NCBI RefSeq assembly: GCF_023898315.1
Contig: NC_064619.1
Coordinates: forward strand, 484,137,376-484,201,375
Origin: Schistocerca nitens
Taxonomy: Eukaryota > Arthropoda > Insecta > Orthoptera > Acrididae
Length of the DNA stretch: 64,000 nt
Reading direction: 5' to 3'
Positions 43,640-55,954 of this stretch are shown here, piece after piece (positions within the stretch are counted from its first letter, which is position 1; the number at the start of each line of letters is the position of its first letter). The translations under genes and the position numbers were made by a program. Below the pieces are notes generated by a model. It was not told where the DNA came from, ran no database searches, and saw nothing but the letters and a program-made list of their open reading frames with translations.

Positions 43640-44165
43640 AAGGTACACACCCGGCCTTGCGCTGAAGTGCGTGAGACTGCGCCAACGCGAATGCCTGAAT
43701 CTGCAGCGTCGGCGTCCGGTTGCCCAGCCTTGAGGACGCAGTGCTCCTACCTGAGCCTCGGCTAAGTGGACACAACGTGCGTTAACTGTGCCCGTGGCTG
43801 ACTGCTCCCCAAGCACACTCGTGGACCGCATGTAGAGCGCCGAAGGGAAACAGCCGACCGCCGTCGTTGCAGTGAGCCCAAGTCCGGCCGTCGGCCCAGG
43901 GCATCTCGTTCAGTACCCGCAGCCAGCTCTGCACCCGGGAGGCCGCGAGTTCGCTCCCTGGTCTCGCCCCTGTGGACGGTCGGTTGCAGTTTGCCGGACG
44001 ATGCCACCCAGAGAGCGGAGGCCAGCAGCCCTCTCGCTCCTCGGGCCGTTGCAGCTCCAAGGAGCGACGGACGGCGTCGTAGCAACGACGCGTCCGTGCA
44101 GCGGATGTTGGAGGTAGCTTCAGCAGTCCGTTGGCCGCTGATACCCATCACCAAAAGATCGACGT
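43640..44165. promoter_or_regulatory. CpG-rich island
   Basis: About fifty CG dinucleotides in roughly 520 bp, far above the surroundings. It is overlapped by GC-rich frames on both strands. The longest is 43762-44226 on the minus strand (154 codons, Arg/Leu/Ala-rich, no domain recognised); another is 43872-44117 on the plus strand. Long frames are expected by chance in GC-rich DNA. It may mark a host promoter or first exon. Confidence 0.35.
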
Positions 44166-44239
44166 GGTTGAAAGTTAAACAATCGTCATTCTCTCCAATT
44201 CTAGAGAGGGCAAAATGGCGACACAACTGCCCGCTTTGA

Positions 44240-46682
44240 GCTTCCGGTCTCGCTTATACATACGTCTATTGGTCTACGCCTCTGACGTAGCTTTTCTGAA
44301 CGGGACAAGTGGAGTGTTGTTTCATAATAACGACGTCAGCTTTCCTCACCCCGCTTTGGCCCGGCACAGAGGTCACGAGGCATTGTTCTTATTGCAATGA
44401 ATGGGTTCTCCACAGCACTTCCGTCCACTGTGCTGCCCTAATTACTTCACATTTGTATTTTGTGTCCGCCGGGCCGTGCCTTCCAGCCTGCGAGCGATGT
44501 TGTAAACCTGCGGACTCGTTTGCAAAGTATCATCGCCCGCGCCTGCCATCAGATGTGCCAATCGGTCCCGTAACTACTACCTGCCAGCCATAGCTGCGCG
44601 AGATTTCCCCAAATCCACGCCTGTACTTATTCGTGGCGGCAGCAACATTGAGACAGAAGTACGCAAGAGGGAATTTAATGAGTATAGATTTAGAGCTACG
44701 AGGGGATATAAGAAAGATATATGATATAAGAAAGATATATAACAAAGTACCACTTCAAAATGAAACAGATACATGGCATTGTTTCTCAGCTTAGTAAGTA
44801 AGTCACCTTAAAAAACGGTCGAGACTTTCCATCAATCGTTCAGTCGCTCAGCAATAGAAATTCGCTCCTTGGTCACGAGGTTATTCAAGAATCTCTGCGT
44901 GAGCTTCTTCATATATTTGAATTTTTGAGTACGTTTCCAGTAGCCGAGCCGTTTCACCGTCATACGGTGATCCACTTCTTATTCGTACCGCAGTGAAACT
45001 ATTGATGCAGGAAACACGGAACAAGTACACTCTTCTGGTAATATGCCAATATTGTTACACAATGGTTTGCTCTGAATAGTCTCTCGATGGAGACTGTCTT
45101 CTCCAAGATTTCTACATTGTAGAACTTTATAACTGCAGTTGATTTAATGAACCTTTCTTATAATTCTAGAGTGAAGCACCACTATTTCGCTTATTATGTA
45201 AGATTTTACGGAACTAATTATATTCGTTACCTCACATAATAGCTCAGAAATTGCATGTGAACTGCGTGAATGACAAATAGCAGTTAGTGCTCCAAGCACA
45301 AAACAATTAAAAACAAATTGAGCGTCATTATAGCTGCTCTTCCTATTTAACACTGGAAAAGAGAACAGATGAAAAAAAGATCTAAGTCAGTAACACTTTG
45401 ACTTCGTAATTTCCTCTCTTATGGGCAGTATCACAGATAATTTTTCGTCACATGATACGTGGCAAGAAGGTGTTAGTAAATTTTATAATACTAATAGAAT
45501 CTGTGTATGTTTCAGTATGTATAGGAGACTCTTAAAAAATGTGTTTTATTTCTAATGTTCCATGTTCCTCGCATGGGGCTTGGTGGGGACGGTAGGAATA
45601 ACCTTCATGTCCCGACCAAGAAACCGTCGTCAGACCCCACTGGTACCGAATCGACAGCTGTCTGCAGTAGAATACATACTGAAGCAACTCAGAAGATTTT
45701 TTTATTTCTGCTTGAAGACCATTTTTTTATAACTATGATTACTTGATGATTTAGGTTGTTCTGAAGTTACCGACTCTGGAATGAAGTTTGAAATTTAACA
45801 CCAAAGAACATAGTCCGCAGAACAGCATCTCTGAAATGAGGAAAAGTCGCTATAAATTGTGTGATCTTCTTTCCCATATTTTGATTTATGGAGGTTATTT
45901 TCCAAAATACGGGCTGATATTCTATTACTGTAGACATAGGTGATATTTCATTAATTTCGGAAAAAGTATTGAAGGACGGTTGTGGTTTAAAAGAGCGGAC
46001 ATCATCATTGTGTGTTGCTCTGAGCTGAAATAACAACGCTGCTAATAGCACTGGCTGCGGTACATTACTATAAATGAATTATCAATGCTGAATATTGTAG
46101 TGCATACGGAAGGATGATAATAATATACTAACTTCAAGTTAAAAAAATTGCATACTATTAACTGCACAGAATAAAGTGTGTTCATAGTTAGGTGATGGAC
46201 TTTGGTTATCTTAAAACAGATAGTTGAAGAATCAGAGATCACAAATTGCATGGGGTCCGCAGTAAGTGAAAGTCTGTGGATTACTGTAGCAAAGAATCAA
46301 CAAGACCATAATAAGGCTATAAAATTCCTCAATTTATTTACTGCTCTTAATGAAAGGAGAGATTAAGGCCCCGACTATCGAATACGAGAATAGAACCTGA
46401 GAAATTAATGAAAAAATGTTCGGAACGACAACGTGGTATGCACTGGTGTTCGAGTAACTTCTTACAAAAGCGTAAGCTCGAAGATCCTGCTTCGCTATAA
46501 GGGAGGGAAGAGATATTTCAAGATATCCTACGGAATCACTAGAAAGCCCCCATGATGAGGCTCAATTATAGACCAACAAGAAGTACAGAAAAATCCTGTC
46601 AGAAATCACGAGTACCTTCTGTTATAAAGTCACTATAGTCAACATAATCGTCTTGAAATATTCGGCAACTGTTAAGATAATT
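44240..46682. other. Unassigned
   Basis: No recognised genes or repeats. Frames are short and without motifs. Confidence 0.3.
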
Positions 46683-46893
46683 ATGAAAATTCTCATTTAT
46701 TATTCCGTTTCAGCTGCACATTTTTAATTGGATTACATGATTCTATCACTCAGAGTACTGTACTCTGATACGTGGTTCTGAGTAGACAAGACGGGTTGCG
46801 AACACAGTTACTTAGACCTCAAGACGATCCAGAGTGATAGGAAAGTAATTAAAAATGTGCAACTGAAACGAAACAATACATGAGAATTATAAA
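46683..46893. repeat. Palindromic MITE-like element, ~210 bp
   Basis: 'gaaaattctcatttattat' and 'agctgcacatttttaatt' at the left are mirrored by 'taattaaaaatgtgcaact' and 'acatgagaattataa' at the right. The arms are about 65-70 bp with some mismatches. Inside, 'cagagtactgtactctg' is a second small palindrome. No coding capacity and no clear target duplication. Confidence 0.7.
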
Positions 46894-47187
46894 GTCGTCG
46901 TATGCCACAACGGCACCAAAGAACAGAAGCTGTAACTTCCGCTATATGATTTTTTAACTGATCGGAATATTGTTAATTTCATCCCGATTCTCATGCTCGC
47001 TGATGATACGTAATAGGTATTAACTCTGAAACTACTCTTCGATGACATTAGATTTACGGGGACAATTTTGAGATCTCACTGAGTAAAATTGTGTTGGCTA
47101 ATTACAGTCTATTACCAGTACGTGGCAAACTGGTTGTAAATTCAAAAATCCACAAAATAGATTCCTAGTTTTAGTTATATGTGTATA
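46894..47187. other. Unassigned spacer
   Basis: Nothing recognised. Confidence 0.3.
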
Positions 47188-47526
47188 TACAGGGTGGGCC
47201 TTTGATCGTCACCGGGCCAAATATCTCACGAAATAAGCGTCAAACGAAAAAACTGCAAAGAACGAAACTTGTCTAGCGCTATGGTTGTCCCGCTAGATGG
47301 TAAAACAGATATTAACTGCGTCTTTTTAAAAATAGGAACCCTCATTTTTTATTACATATTCGTGAGTACGTAAAGAAATATGAGTGTTTTAGTTGGACCA
47401 CTTTCTTCGCTTTGTGATAGAAGGCACTGTAATAGTCACAAACATATGGCTCACAATTTTAGACGAACAGTTGGTAACAGGTAGGTTTTTTTTTAATTAA
47501 AATACAGAACGTAGGTACCTTTCAAC

Positions 47527-48260
47527 TCTCTCCCTCCATTTATCCCTCCTATCAACTCTGATCCTCACCCCCCCCCTCCTTTCCTCCGTCCTTTCCCTGG
47601 GCTCCCTCTACCCCCCCTTCCACCTTGTGTTTCACCCCACCTAACCTCTCCCTAGCCCCCTACCCCCCCCCCCATGTCCTTTTGACATCCCGTCCCCTGC
47701 CTTCCCTACTCCCTGTCACGTCTGCCCAGCACCCCCACCCCTCTTTTGGGTCCTCATCCTCCATTGGCTCCTTTCCCGCCTCCTCCCCTTCGCTTTTCCT
47801 CACCTTCCCCCCTTTTTTTATTTTCCCGTCATCTGACCAGTTTCCCCCCACCTGCACTCGGCTGTGGTATGTCATATTTTAAGGCAGTGTTTCAGTGACT
47901 GTTCAGTCTTGTTTCGTCTTTTCCCATGTTGCCAACAGAAACCATGTTGTCGCTGGTTGTGAATTTTATGACTTTTGCGAATAGAAACCAGACTGTCGCC
48001 GTGTTTTTTAATTGTCTGTCTATTATTTTACCTGTCTGTTTCACATGTACTTTATTAGCATCATCATCCCTTTGTTCTCTGTTTTAAGTTCCTCGATTTT
48101 TTTCGCCAGGTTACCCTTTGTCTCCGATTTTGTCGCCTGTTTTTTATTATGTATTATCTTCTCCTTTTTTAAAACAAAGTCTGTAGGCTGAAGAGCGGCA
48201 TACTAAGCTCCTGCCAGCCCGCCACCTTCGGGGGGAATCGAAATTAGATAAAGAAAAATA
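47527..48260 (+). mobile_element. Retroposon (LINE 3' end or SINE-like), 734 bp
   Basis: The perfect 11-bp duplication 'tacctttcaac' lies at 47516-47526 and 48261-48271. A C/T-rich 5' part (runs of 7-12 C, 47565-47870) is followed by 'cagtgtttcagtgactgttc', 'gtctgtaggctgaagagcgg', 'ccaccttcggggggaatcg' and an A-rich end 'gataaagaaaaata'. The A-rich tail and duplication show target-primed insertion. No ORF is recognisable, so it is probably a 5'-truncated LINE 3' UTR. Confidence 0.75.
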
Positions 48261-48369
48261 TACCTTTCAACATTTTATTTCCGTTGCTCCAGTGTGATAC
48301 ATGTACTTTGTGAACTTATCATTTCTGAGAACGCATGCTGTTACAGCGTGATTACCTGTAAATACCGCA

Positions 48370-48483
48370 TTAATGCAATACATGCTCAAAATGATGTCCG
48401 TCAACCTCAATGCATTTGGCAATACGTGTAACGACATTCCTCTCAACAGCGAGTAGTTCGCCCTCCGTAATGTTCGCACATGT
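48370..48483 (-). pseudogene. C-terminal piece of the mariner transposase
   Basis: The frame reads 'NITEGELLAVERNVVTRI' and ends 'GHHFEHVLH' before a stop at 48370-48372. It continues the transposase interrupted at 57038 and matches the C-terminus of the 8.1-kb copy ('FEHLL'). Confidence 0.85.
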
Positions 48484-49245
48484 TGCATGGGGGCTTAATT
48501 AAATAAAAAGAAATGCAAATAATTTTAATTTTTTGCTTTAGTAGCTGTATGTCCGATTACGAAGTCTCGTAACGGTTGGCCCTGACTAGTATTATTACGC
48601 AATCTGACTGCATAGAACAACAACAAAGAATGAAATGGAAATTTTCATTAACACAATTAATTAATTAAGTCCCCAGCAACTATAAAACCTACGAAACCAA
48701 AGCACAAGTGTAACTGTTCTGTGAGTGGAAGTATGACTCAACGTACGCATCTGGCACGGTTCATCTTCAACAACACAAGAAATTTTAAATATCATTTATA
48801 CTGAAGTAACTAAAAAATAGAAATACTATAATTACTCAAGAAAACCAGAATTACACTCTAATACAAGAACACAAGCCAGATGCTTTGTTGACTGAACCGG
48901 TAATGTCGCATTATTTAAAACATGGAAATAATGAAAAATAAATGAAGTTTCGTTACCTTCATATATTGACCAAAATCACTCTAATCATTACAATATATCT
49001 CCACACCGACTCGCTACTATCACATCTCAACAAGAACTTTTCAGTATCACATCTCAGCAAGCACTGCCTACTAGCACATCTCAAAAAACACTCTCTGCTA
49101 CGAGTTCTTAACAAGCACTGACTACCACGAGCTCTCCCCAAGCACTGCCCACTACGAGTTCTCAATAATCACTGCCAGTGGAGGCGGCGGAACAATACTC
49201 TCTAGCGCGATCTCTGGCGCTGTGGCTCAGTGTAGCCACCTTTCA
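48484..49245 (-). repeat. 3' LTR (762 bp)
   Basis: In + orientation from 'tgcatgggggcttaatt' to 'gtagccacctttca'. Adjacent at 49246-49265 the minus strand carries 'gtggaggaagggcata', a good polypurine tract. Contains a run of imperfect short repeats ('catctca.caagcact') at about 49020-49170. Confidence 0.95.
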
Positions 49246-49629
49246 TATGCCCTTCCTCCACAGGCTAGAATTTGATAGTATTTTTGCCAGGATTGGTGGT
49301 GAAAATACCACCAAATTCGTCAAAAAAATACAGACAAAAATAAAAGATAATATTAATGCGTAAATATCATACAACTAGATAAAATTTTGGCTTTGCACTG
49401 ACCTTTCAATAACTTAATATATAAAATACAGTAAGCAATACAAATTCCTTCATACATGTGACTTTACATAACAGTTTACACAAGTATTATGTGGTTAAAC
49501 AGTTCAATCAATAGCGTCAGCAATGACGAATATGTGCAGGTAAGAGTCTCATAACTTTTCACAAACAGTAATACACAAAAAAATCAGTTTATACAAATAT
49601 TCACATAAACGTTTTCCATAGCTCAAGAA

Positions 49630-50045
49630 TAAGGAGTTGACAGTTCCAGCAGTAGCACCCAGCAATGGTCAACAGGTGCAAAAACCAACAAGTGACATTT
49701 TTTCAGTAGAAACAGTCTACCAGTGGCACCCAGTAATGTTGAATAGGTGCAGACACCAACAAGTAACACCATTTCAGTATAAGCAGTTCCATTAGTTGCA
49801 CCAGCAATGTTGAGCAGGTGCACACAGCAACAGGTGACATCTTTTCAGTAGAAGCAGTCCACCAGTGGCACCCAGCAATGTTGAGCAGGTGCCGACACCA
49901 ACAAGTGACATCATTTCGGTAGAAGCAGTCCATCAGTGGCACCCAGCAATGTTGAGCAGGTGCAGACATCAACAAGTAACACCATTTCAGTATAAGCAGT
50001 TCCATTAGTGGCACCAGCAATGTTGAGCAGGTGCTGACCACAGTC
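49630..50045. repeat. 71-bp tandem repeats (about six)
   Basis: 'gttgagcaggtgc' or its variants recur at spacings of 70-72 bp (about 49668, 49738, 49810, 49881, 49952, 50023), with 'agtggcacccagcaatg' in each unit. Confidence 0.92.
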
Positions 50046-50895
50046 CATAATATTCACTTTCACTAATCACACTGTTCATCAGCAGAAATTAAACATGTCC
50101 TAGTGGCACCAATCATGTAGAAAAAGTGCAAGTAACAGTCCATAATATTTACTATCACTGATCACACTGTTCATCAGAGTTTATAAGCAGAAATTAAACA
50201 TGTCCTAGTGGCACCAATCATGTAGAAAAAGTACGAGTAACAGTCCATACTATTCACTATCACTAATCAGACAGTTCAGGCATGAACAATAGTTTGAATC
50301 CACATACAAATGCTTTTACACTAAACATACAAATCATAACAAACACACAAATGATATCAGATAATTGTCCTATTAACTATTACAATACACAAATAACAGT
50401 AAACCTATAATATTTATGGGTGTCAGTGCAAGCCACTACATACAAATAAAATAATATTTAGGAGATAGGTGGGTAGGATTAGGAAAGGAAAACACACAAA
50501 ACACACTCACTCACATTAAGTACTACTGTGTAATTAAATAGTGTTAACTGTGTAAATATAATTCTGTCAAAATTTTATGTTCGACATGTGTATCAACTAG
50601 TAGTGGCAGCAATGTATAACAGTCAATAATAGTTAAGTCAATGTCATAGTCATCATGTCAAGACCAATGTTTGCCAAGCCAGATCAAAATGTACGGTTGC
50701 TGAACAACTGTCAGTGAGCCAAGATATGCAATTACTTCCTCTCTCCAAAAAAAAAAAAGTATATACTGCTTAGTGATTTAACAAAGTGTGTGTGTGTAGA
50801 CAATCTTCCTGCTACTTTAGTGTTCTAGTCTGCCATCTTTATCCTCCTTGTTCCATATAGACCAACGAAAAAAAAAAATATGCTCCTCACTTACT

Positions 50896-51125
50896 TTACC
50901 TCTTATCCACCAAAACTCCAATAATAATCAGCATCACATAATCTCAATACTTCTATAATACATCTTCAATACGTCGATACATATAAACCTTATCATCAAT
51001 ATCATTTACCTTACCTCTTGTCCACGAAAACTCCAATAATCATCAACTTCACATAATCTCAATACCTCTATAATACCTCTTCAATACGTTGATACATATA
51101 AACCTCAGCACCAATATCATTTCAC
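50896..51125. repeat. 115-bp tandem duplication
   Basis: 'cttacctcttgtccac' at about 51010 repeats the sequence at about 50895. 'cacataatctcaata' and 'gatacatataaacct' also occur in both units. Confidence 0.85.
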
Positions 51126-52770
51126 TTCCCTAACAACTCTTCCCTCTAGTCAGTCTCCTCGAACAAGTACAGACAAAATCCTAGTGCAAACTTCAATTCG
51201 GCATCCCATACAATCTGAAGACACAGTGTCCACACACTACCTCTGTATAATCCATCTGACTCAAATCTTCTACTCATTATAAATTATAAGATACATTTTG
51301 GTTCCTTGTCCATCATTAAATAAAAGAAATGCATACATGACCTCTAACAGACTTAGTTCGAATAACACTCAGTAATTAAGTATGATTATGAAGTGTTAAT
51401 GATCGTGATTTTTCAGTGTGTACACCACCTCAAAAATTATGGCAAACAGAAGCAAACATGTGGAGTATTTCTTGTGTCAAGTGTCACTTCCTATTTCAAT
51501 TACTCACGAAAAATGCAGTCGATGGTCTAAACCTAGTGTTGGTATGTCATGTCGTTAGCTTCCTTCCTATTAGCATAAATTTATACAGCTTCCATAAAAC
51601 CTCCAGCTCTTGTGACTTCTATGCAGTTCATTTTCTTATCTTAAAAATATAAGGCACTGAGCGTAAGCAAAACATGCAATAGCGCGTAAATATACCAGTA
51701 GAGTACAGAATGTCAACAAGTGGATGCAGCACAATCCCTACAACGAGGCTCTGCCAAGCGAACAATCTATAATTAATACCATAGTGTGACCTAAACTCTA
51801 TGTTTGTACACAGTATATCAGCATTTCTATATACCAACTTATAGTTATGACAACAAAACAGAAGTGTGTAAATATGCAATCCATACGCACAGCAGCAAAC
51901 ATATATCTTACGTAATAAACAAGTCATTAGCATCATATCAGCATAAGCAAATAAATGTTTATATGTAATCTTAATAAGTAAACATGAAGGCGCAAGCAGA
52001 TAAATCACAAAGTGTAACCTACATACCTAACTACAGCCAGCACAATTAATCAGGTGACAATTATAATTTAAATAGATAAGCACAGCAGGCACATAATAGA
52101 AAAATATGACATCAGTGAAAAAGCAGTGCAGCCAAGCGATGCATAATATATACAAATAACAAGCCTGTTCATTAATCAATCATCGTCAAAATCAGTTAAT
52201 GTGCGTAAGCACGTCGCTTCACAAGTAAATTCATAGAACATGAAATTTAGCACAAAGTATGAATCACGTAATCGCAAGCAGCAAATTACGTCTAAAGTAC
52301 GTACCTAAGTGGAAATATGTTACCTGAAAAATAAACTCAATTAATCGTTACCTTTTTTGTTTATTACTTTCTTCTTCGAAATGACATTCTTCCTGAAATT
52401 TTCTCAATGGCAAGTCGTCTTAACGTCGGACACGCACAGAATTTACCTGAAGTTCTTAAATATTTTATAGAACCATATCCTGAAAAATACTGAATGTTAA
52501 TAACATAATTTATAAAGTCACCATAGCTTATACAGAATTTAATCGGAGAAATTAGACTGTGTATTTGTTTACGGCTGTCAGTGCATTCACACTGTGCGCT
52601 CGATCAGCTGTAGGCGCGTGACGTATGAAGTAATTGTTTGCGGTCAACGACTGCCTTGTGCGGCGCGCAGACTGACTGTTGCTTTGAGTATGTGCCGCCG
52701 CCAAAACACAGCGCGGTATCCTTGTACTCTCCGCATGTTTACGTATATCTGTTGGTTTCTCAAAAGTATG

Positions 52771-54230
52771 TCATTCCACAAAAATTTTAACGTTAGATAT
52801 GTGATGTATTCCCTTAGAGCGCCGAGATTTAAGAGTTTCTACTTCAACAGTGTTATCATGAATAATTTTGCGAATTCTATATGGACCATTATAAAGCAGA
52901 AAAAATTTGCGACATAAGCCTTTTCCTTTGTGAGACAAACGGTGAGATTTAATTAACACCTTTTGACCAACTGACAAGATTTTTAAGCGACCAGGACGCT
53001 TAGCTGATTACTCTCTTGTAGCAGCCGCAGATGCAATATTTTGTAGAGCCAGGTTGACAACTTCAGAATGCCGCAGTTTTCGTGAAGGCGGAAAAGGAAC
53101 GATTTTAGAAATGCGATCTATCGGTGCTTTATTTTTTAATATCAGTATAGGCGGTAAAGAAGTTGAATCATTAGGGAGTTCATTCAGAATGTTTTGAAAA
53201 ATATGAAGATATTGATCCCAAGTTCTGTGATTCTGATGACAATAAAGACGACACAATTTATTAATTTCTTTCATCCATCTCTCTGAAGCGTTAGATTGAG
53301 GGTGAAAACGTGAAATGAAAATTGGTTTAATCTTACGACGCCGTAGAGTACGAAGCCAAATTTTAGAGCGAAACTGTGATCCATTATCTGATATGACCTT
53401 ATCAACATGACCCACTTCTTTAAGAAAATGTTTGATGAAAGCGTTAGATACTGAACGAGCTGTTGCTTTGCGTAAAGGTGTAAAACACACATATTTTGAT
53501 GTCAATTCCACTGCTACGAAAATGTACGCAAAACCATTAGTAGAACGAACCACTGGACCGAACAAATCGACTGCAGCAATCTCCTTTAATTTCGCTGGAA
53601 TGATAGGAAACAACGGTGCTCTGTGAGAAATAGTTGGCGGCTTAGCCTTTTGACATAATTTGCATTTGGCAAGAACAGATCGAATACGTTTTTCCATATT
53701 ACTGAAGTAACAATTTTCTCGTAATTTATGAAAGCATTTTCTAGGACCAAAGTGTGCATAACTGAAATGTGTAAACGAGGTGAGGCCAAATCATCCAATC
53801 TAACAAAGCGTCTAAGAAAATTACATACACCAAGGAAACTACGAACATCACGTTTTGTGGAAGGAACAGCATAATTACGAATAGCGTCTAGTTTCTCTGG
53901 ATCAGGAAGAATACCGTCTGTAGAATAATGTGACCGAGAAATTTCACCTGAGAACCACCAAATTCAGATTTTTCCAAGGTCACTGTAATGCCAACTCTTG
54001 CAAAAATACGTAATAATGAATCCAAAATTTTGTTGTGCTCACTCCAAGAACGTTTAGCAATAAGAATATCGTCAACATATGAAGTAATATTGTCACGAAG
54101 ATAAACAGGTAAAATTTCATTTAAGCTACGAATGAATGCTGCAGAAAATATAGTAAGTCCAAACGGTAATTTCCGAAATCTCTTTTGGGTAAAACAGTCA
54201 AATCCGGTTATTTTTTACCTACTGTCTAGA
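52771..54230 (-). pseudogene. Gypsy-like pol: partial RT fused to integrase
   Basis: From 54210 downward: 'LPFGLTIFSAAFIRSLNE', catalytic 'SYVDDILIA' (YVDD near 54070-54081), then 'VKFLGH' and 'RDVRSFLGVCNFLRRFV'. RNase H is skipped: the next residues are the integrase zinc finger, with His-His near 53770 and, after a frameshift, 'CKLCQKAK' near 53650. The catalytic core follows at 53008-53697: 'AAVDLFGPV' (first Asp), 'KVISDNGSQF' (second Asp) and 'HPQSNASER' (Glu). A single in-frame stop near 53005 precedes 'GPYRIRKII', the GPY-type C-terminal module (52771-52977). Integrase inserts the cDNA. RT here lacks its fingers and cannot work. Confidence 0.9.
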
Positions 54231-54388
54231 TAGATGGATAGTAGAAGAATTGTTTTTATAGATGCAAAGAATAGTGAAAGAGTAGGCAGCGGTGCAGAAA
54301 ACTAAAAGGGAAATAGCACCACTACAGCTCGGGGCCCTGTGAACGCTACGGCACATATTCACTTAGTATAGTGAATCCCCTGAGGACA

Positions 54389-55954
54389 TTAATAACTGCA
54401 CATAAATTTCAGTTTGTGACTTAGTGGCAAATTTGGCGGAAGTGCGTACGTAAATTGATCTAGCCATGAACATGGATGTATGTCATTCTTAGAATTACGA
54501 AAGATCTTAAATTTCCGAACAGTCAAAAAGTGTTTATAGACAAAGTTTTCGCCTCGTGGCGACAAAGACCTACCGCGTCTGTCCCAGTCCGAATGTCGAT
54601 TATTGTCAAGTTCGCGCGCCTGGCGCTCTCTTGTTGCATCCCGTAAATGAAACAAATTATTTTCTTCAAACCCTTCTGCTATCTGTGATTCTAAATTTCT
54701 TCTACTGTCCTTTTCTATAATTTCGCCTTCGATTTGTTTGACTTGCTTTCGTAATGCCTCAACTTCCCTTTTAACGCGTTCATTAAATTTTCCCTGATTT
54801 TCAACATGCTTATTTATGTTCTGGTACTCTTCGGTTTCTGCACATGGCAATGGAGCTGTATCATCCGAATCTGTGTCCCCATTTAAACTAAGACTTGTCA
54901 GTTTATCTGAAATCTCAACTCTTTCCGATGAGTCACCTAATTGTTCTTTCTGATTATTTACGTCTTCCGTAAGTGTCGCGACTCGGGTTTCGTTATTGTC
55001 ACATTTAGTAGTTAACTGTTCACACTGTTGCGTTAAGATATTTATTCTGTCATTTGGTACGGATTCCTCGATTTTCTCAAATATTTCTTCCTTATCGTGT
55101 GCGCGTTGTAAATTTAACTCTGAAAATTTTTGTACTATGACGCGATCTTTTTCTTCCCGTTCTCTGTCCTGTTCCTCTTGTCTGATTTCTGTTGAAATTA
55201 AACTATTATTGTGAGCATTCAAAATCGGTTGTGCTTCTTCTCTAATTTCTTTGTTTGATTCATCATTCGTATTTTTGAAACATGTCCCTATTCGTGAGCA
55301 TAACCGTGTTGTCATTGTTCCCATCTGTGTTTTTAATTCAGATCCAAACCGTGTTTCCATTGTTCCCATATCAGTTTTTAATTCAGATCGTAAAGTTCCC
55401 ATCTCTGTTTTAATTGTTCCTATTTGTGATCCCAGTGATTCCATTGTTCCCCTCTGTGTTTTTAATTCAGATCCAAACCGTGTTTCCATTGTTCCCATAC
55501 CAGTTTTTAATTCAGATCGTAAAGTTCCCATCTCTGTTTTAATTGTTCCTATTTGTGATCCCAGTGATTCCATTGTTCCCCTCTGTGTTTTTAATTCAGA
55601 CCCAAACCGTGTTTCCATTTTTAATATAGCACTCATCAACTGCTCCATAGTAACTGATTCGAAACTCCTTTCGCCCCTAACATTTCCCGCAAAACCAGTT
55701 TCCTTCGTCATAGCTGTAAAGCTATCTGTGTTCGATACTATTTCAGACTCTTCTATCGTTAATCTCGTATTCTGTGAATTTCCTGATTGAGAAAAATTTT
55801 GAAATGGTTCCGGACTATTTTCCCGACTTATTAAATTGTTTTCCACTCCATTATTCATCATACTGTTGTCCTGTGTTGGCGAGTTCGCCATGTCAACAAT
55901 TTCGTCATTCTCACTGTCCATCATTTTTGCCTTTTTCATCGACCGCGTAATCAT
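54389..55954 (-). CDS. Gag-like protein with coiled-coil tandem repeats
   Basis: 521 codons from an ATG at 55954, the first in the internal region, 321 bp from the 5' LTR. The N-terminal ~120 residues are acidic and Ser/Asn-rich. Residues about 112-215 contain 43-residue repeats ('METRFGSELKTQRGTMESLG' and following), about 2.3 units. A Glu/Lys/Gln-rich coiled-coil-like region (about 230-430) follows. A C-terminal block 'FLTVRKFKIFRNSKNDIHPC' and 'WLDQFTYALP' resembles the start of a capsid domain. It breaks off at the deletion that removed capsid, nucleocapsid and protease, so no zinc knuckle is present. By position and composition it is Gag. Similarity to a named family cannot be claimed. 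Confidence 0.7.
   Translation of the reverse strand: MITRSMKKAKMMDSENDEIVDMANSPTQDNSMMNNGVENNLISRENSPEPFQNFSQSGNSQNTRLTIEESEIVSNTDSFTAMTKETGFAGNVRGERSFESVTMEQLMSAILKMETRFGSELKTQRGTMESLGSQIGTIKTEMGTLRSELKTGMGTMETRFGSELKTQRGTMESLGSQIGTIKTEMGTLRSELKTDMGTMETRFGSELKTQMGTMTTRLCSRIGTCFKNTNDESNKEIREEAQPILNAHNNSLISTEIRQEEQDREREEKDRVIVQKFSELNLQRAHDKEEIFEKIEESVPNDRINILTQQCEQLTTKCDNNETRVATLTEDVNNQKEQLGDSSERVEISDKLTSLSLNGDTDSDDTAPLPCAETEEYQNINKHVENQGKFNERVKREVEALRKQVKQIEGEIIEKDSRRNLESQIAEGFEENNLFHLRDATRERQARELDNNRHSDWDRRGRSLSPRGENFVYKHFLTVRKFKIFRNSKNDIHPCSWLDQFTYALPPNLPLSHKLKFMCSY
55300..55620. repeat. 129-bp in-frame tandem repeats within gag
   Basis: 'atccaaaccgtgtttccat' recurs at about 55341, 55470 and 55599 (one base varies in the last), exactly 129 bp (43 codons) apart, so the frame is kept. 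The copies are nearly identical in DNA, hence recently expanded. Confidence 0.95.

Larger units (their letters stand above)
49246..52560 (-). other. Long 3' region of the LTR element, no ORF recognised
   Basis: About 3.3 kb between integrase and 3' LTR, AT-rich and without a convincing coding frame on the minus strand. It holds three tandem arrays: about six 71-bp units (49630-50045), about two 119-bp units (50040-50280) and two 115-bp units (50896-51125). Short frames such as 49703-50041 are just translated repeats. Confidence 0.7.

Noticed and set aside
47565..47870. C-rich tract as a quadruplex-type promoter
   Set aside because: It is part of a dispersed retroposon with its own target duplication, and there is no evidence of promoter function here.
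49703..50041. 112-codon Cys/Leu/Trp-rich frame as a membrane protein
   Set aside because: It is the translation of 71-bp tandem repeats in the LTR element's 3' region.
55251..55790. 179-codon plus-strand frame
   Set aside because: Antisense of the gag-like ORF, kept open by its 129-bp repeats.
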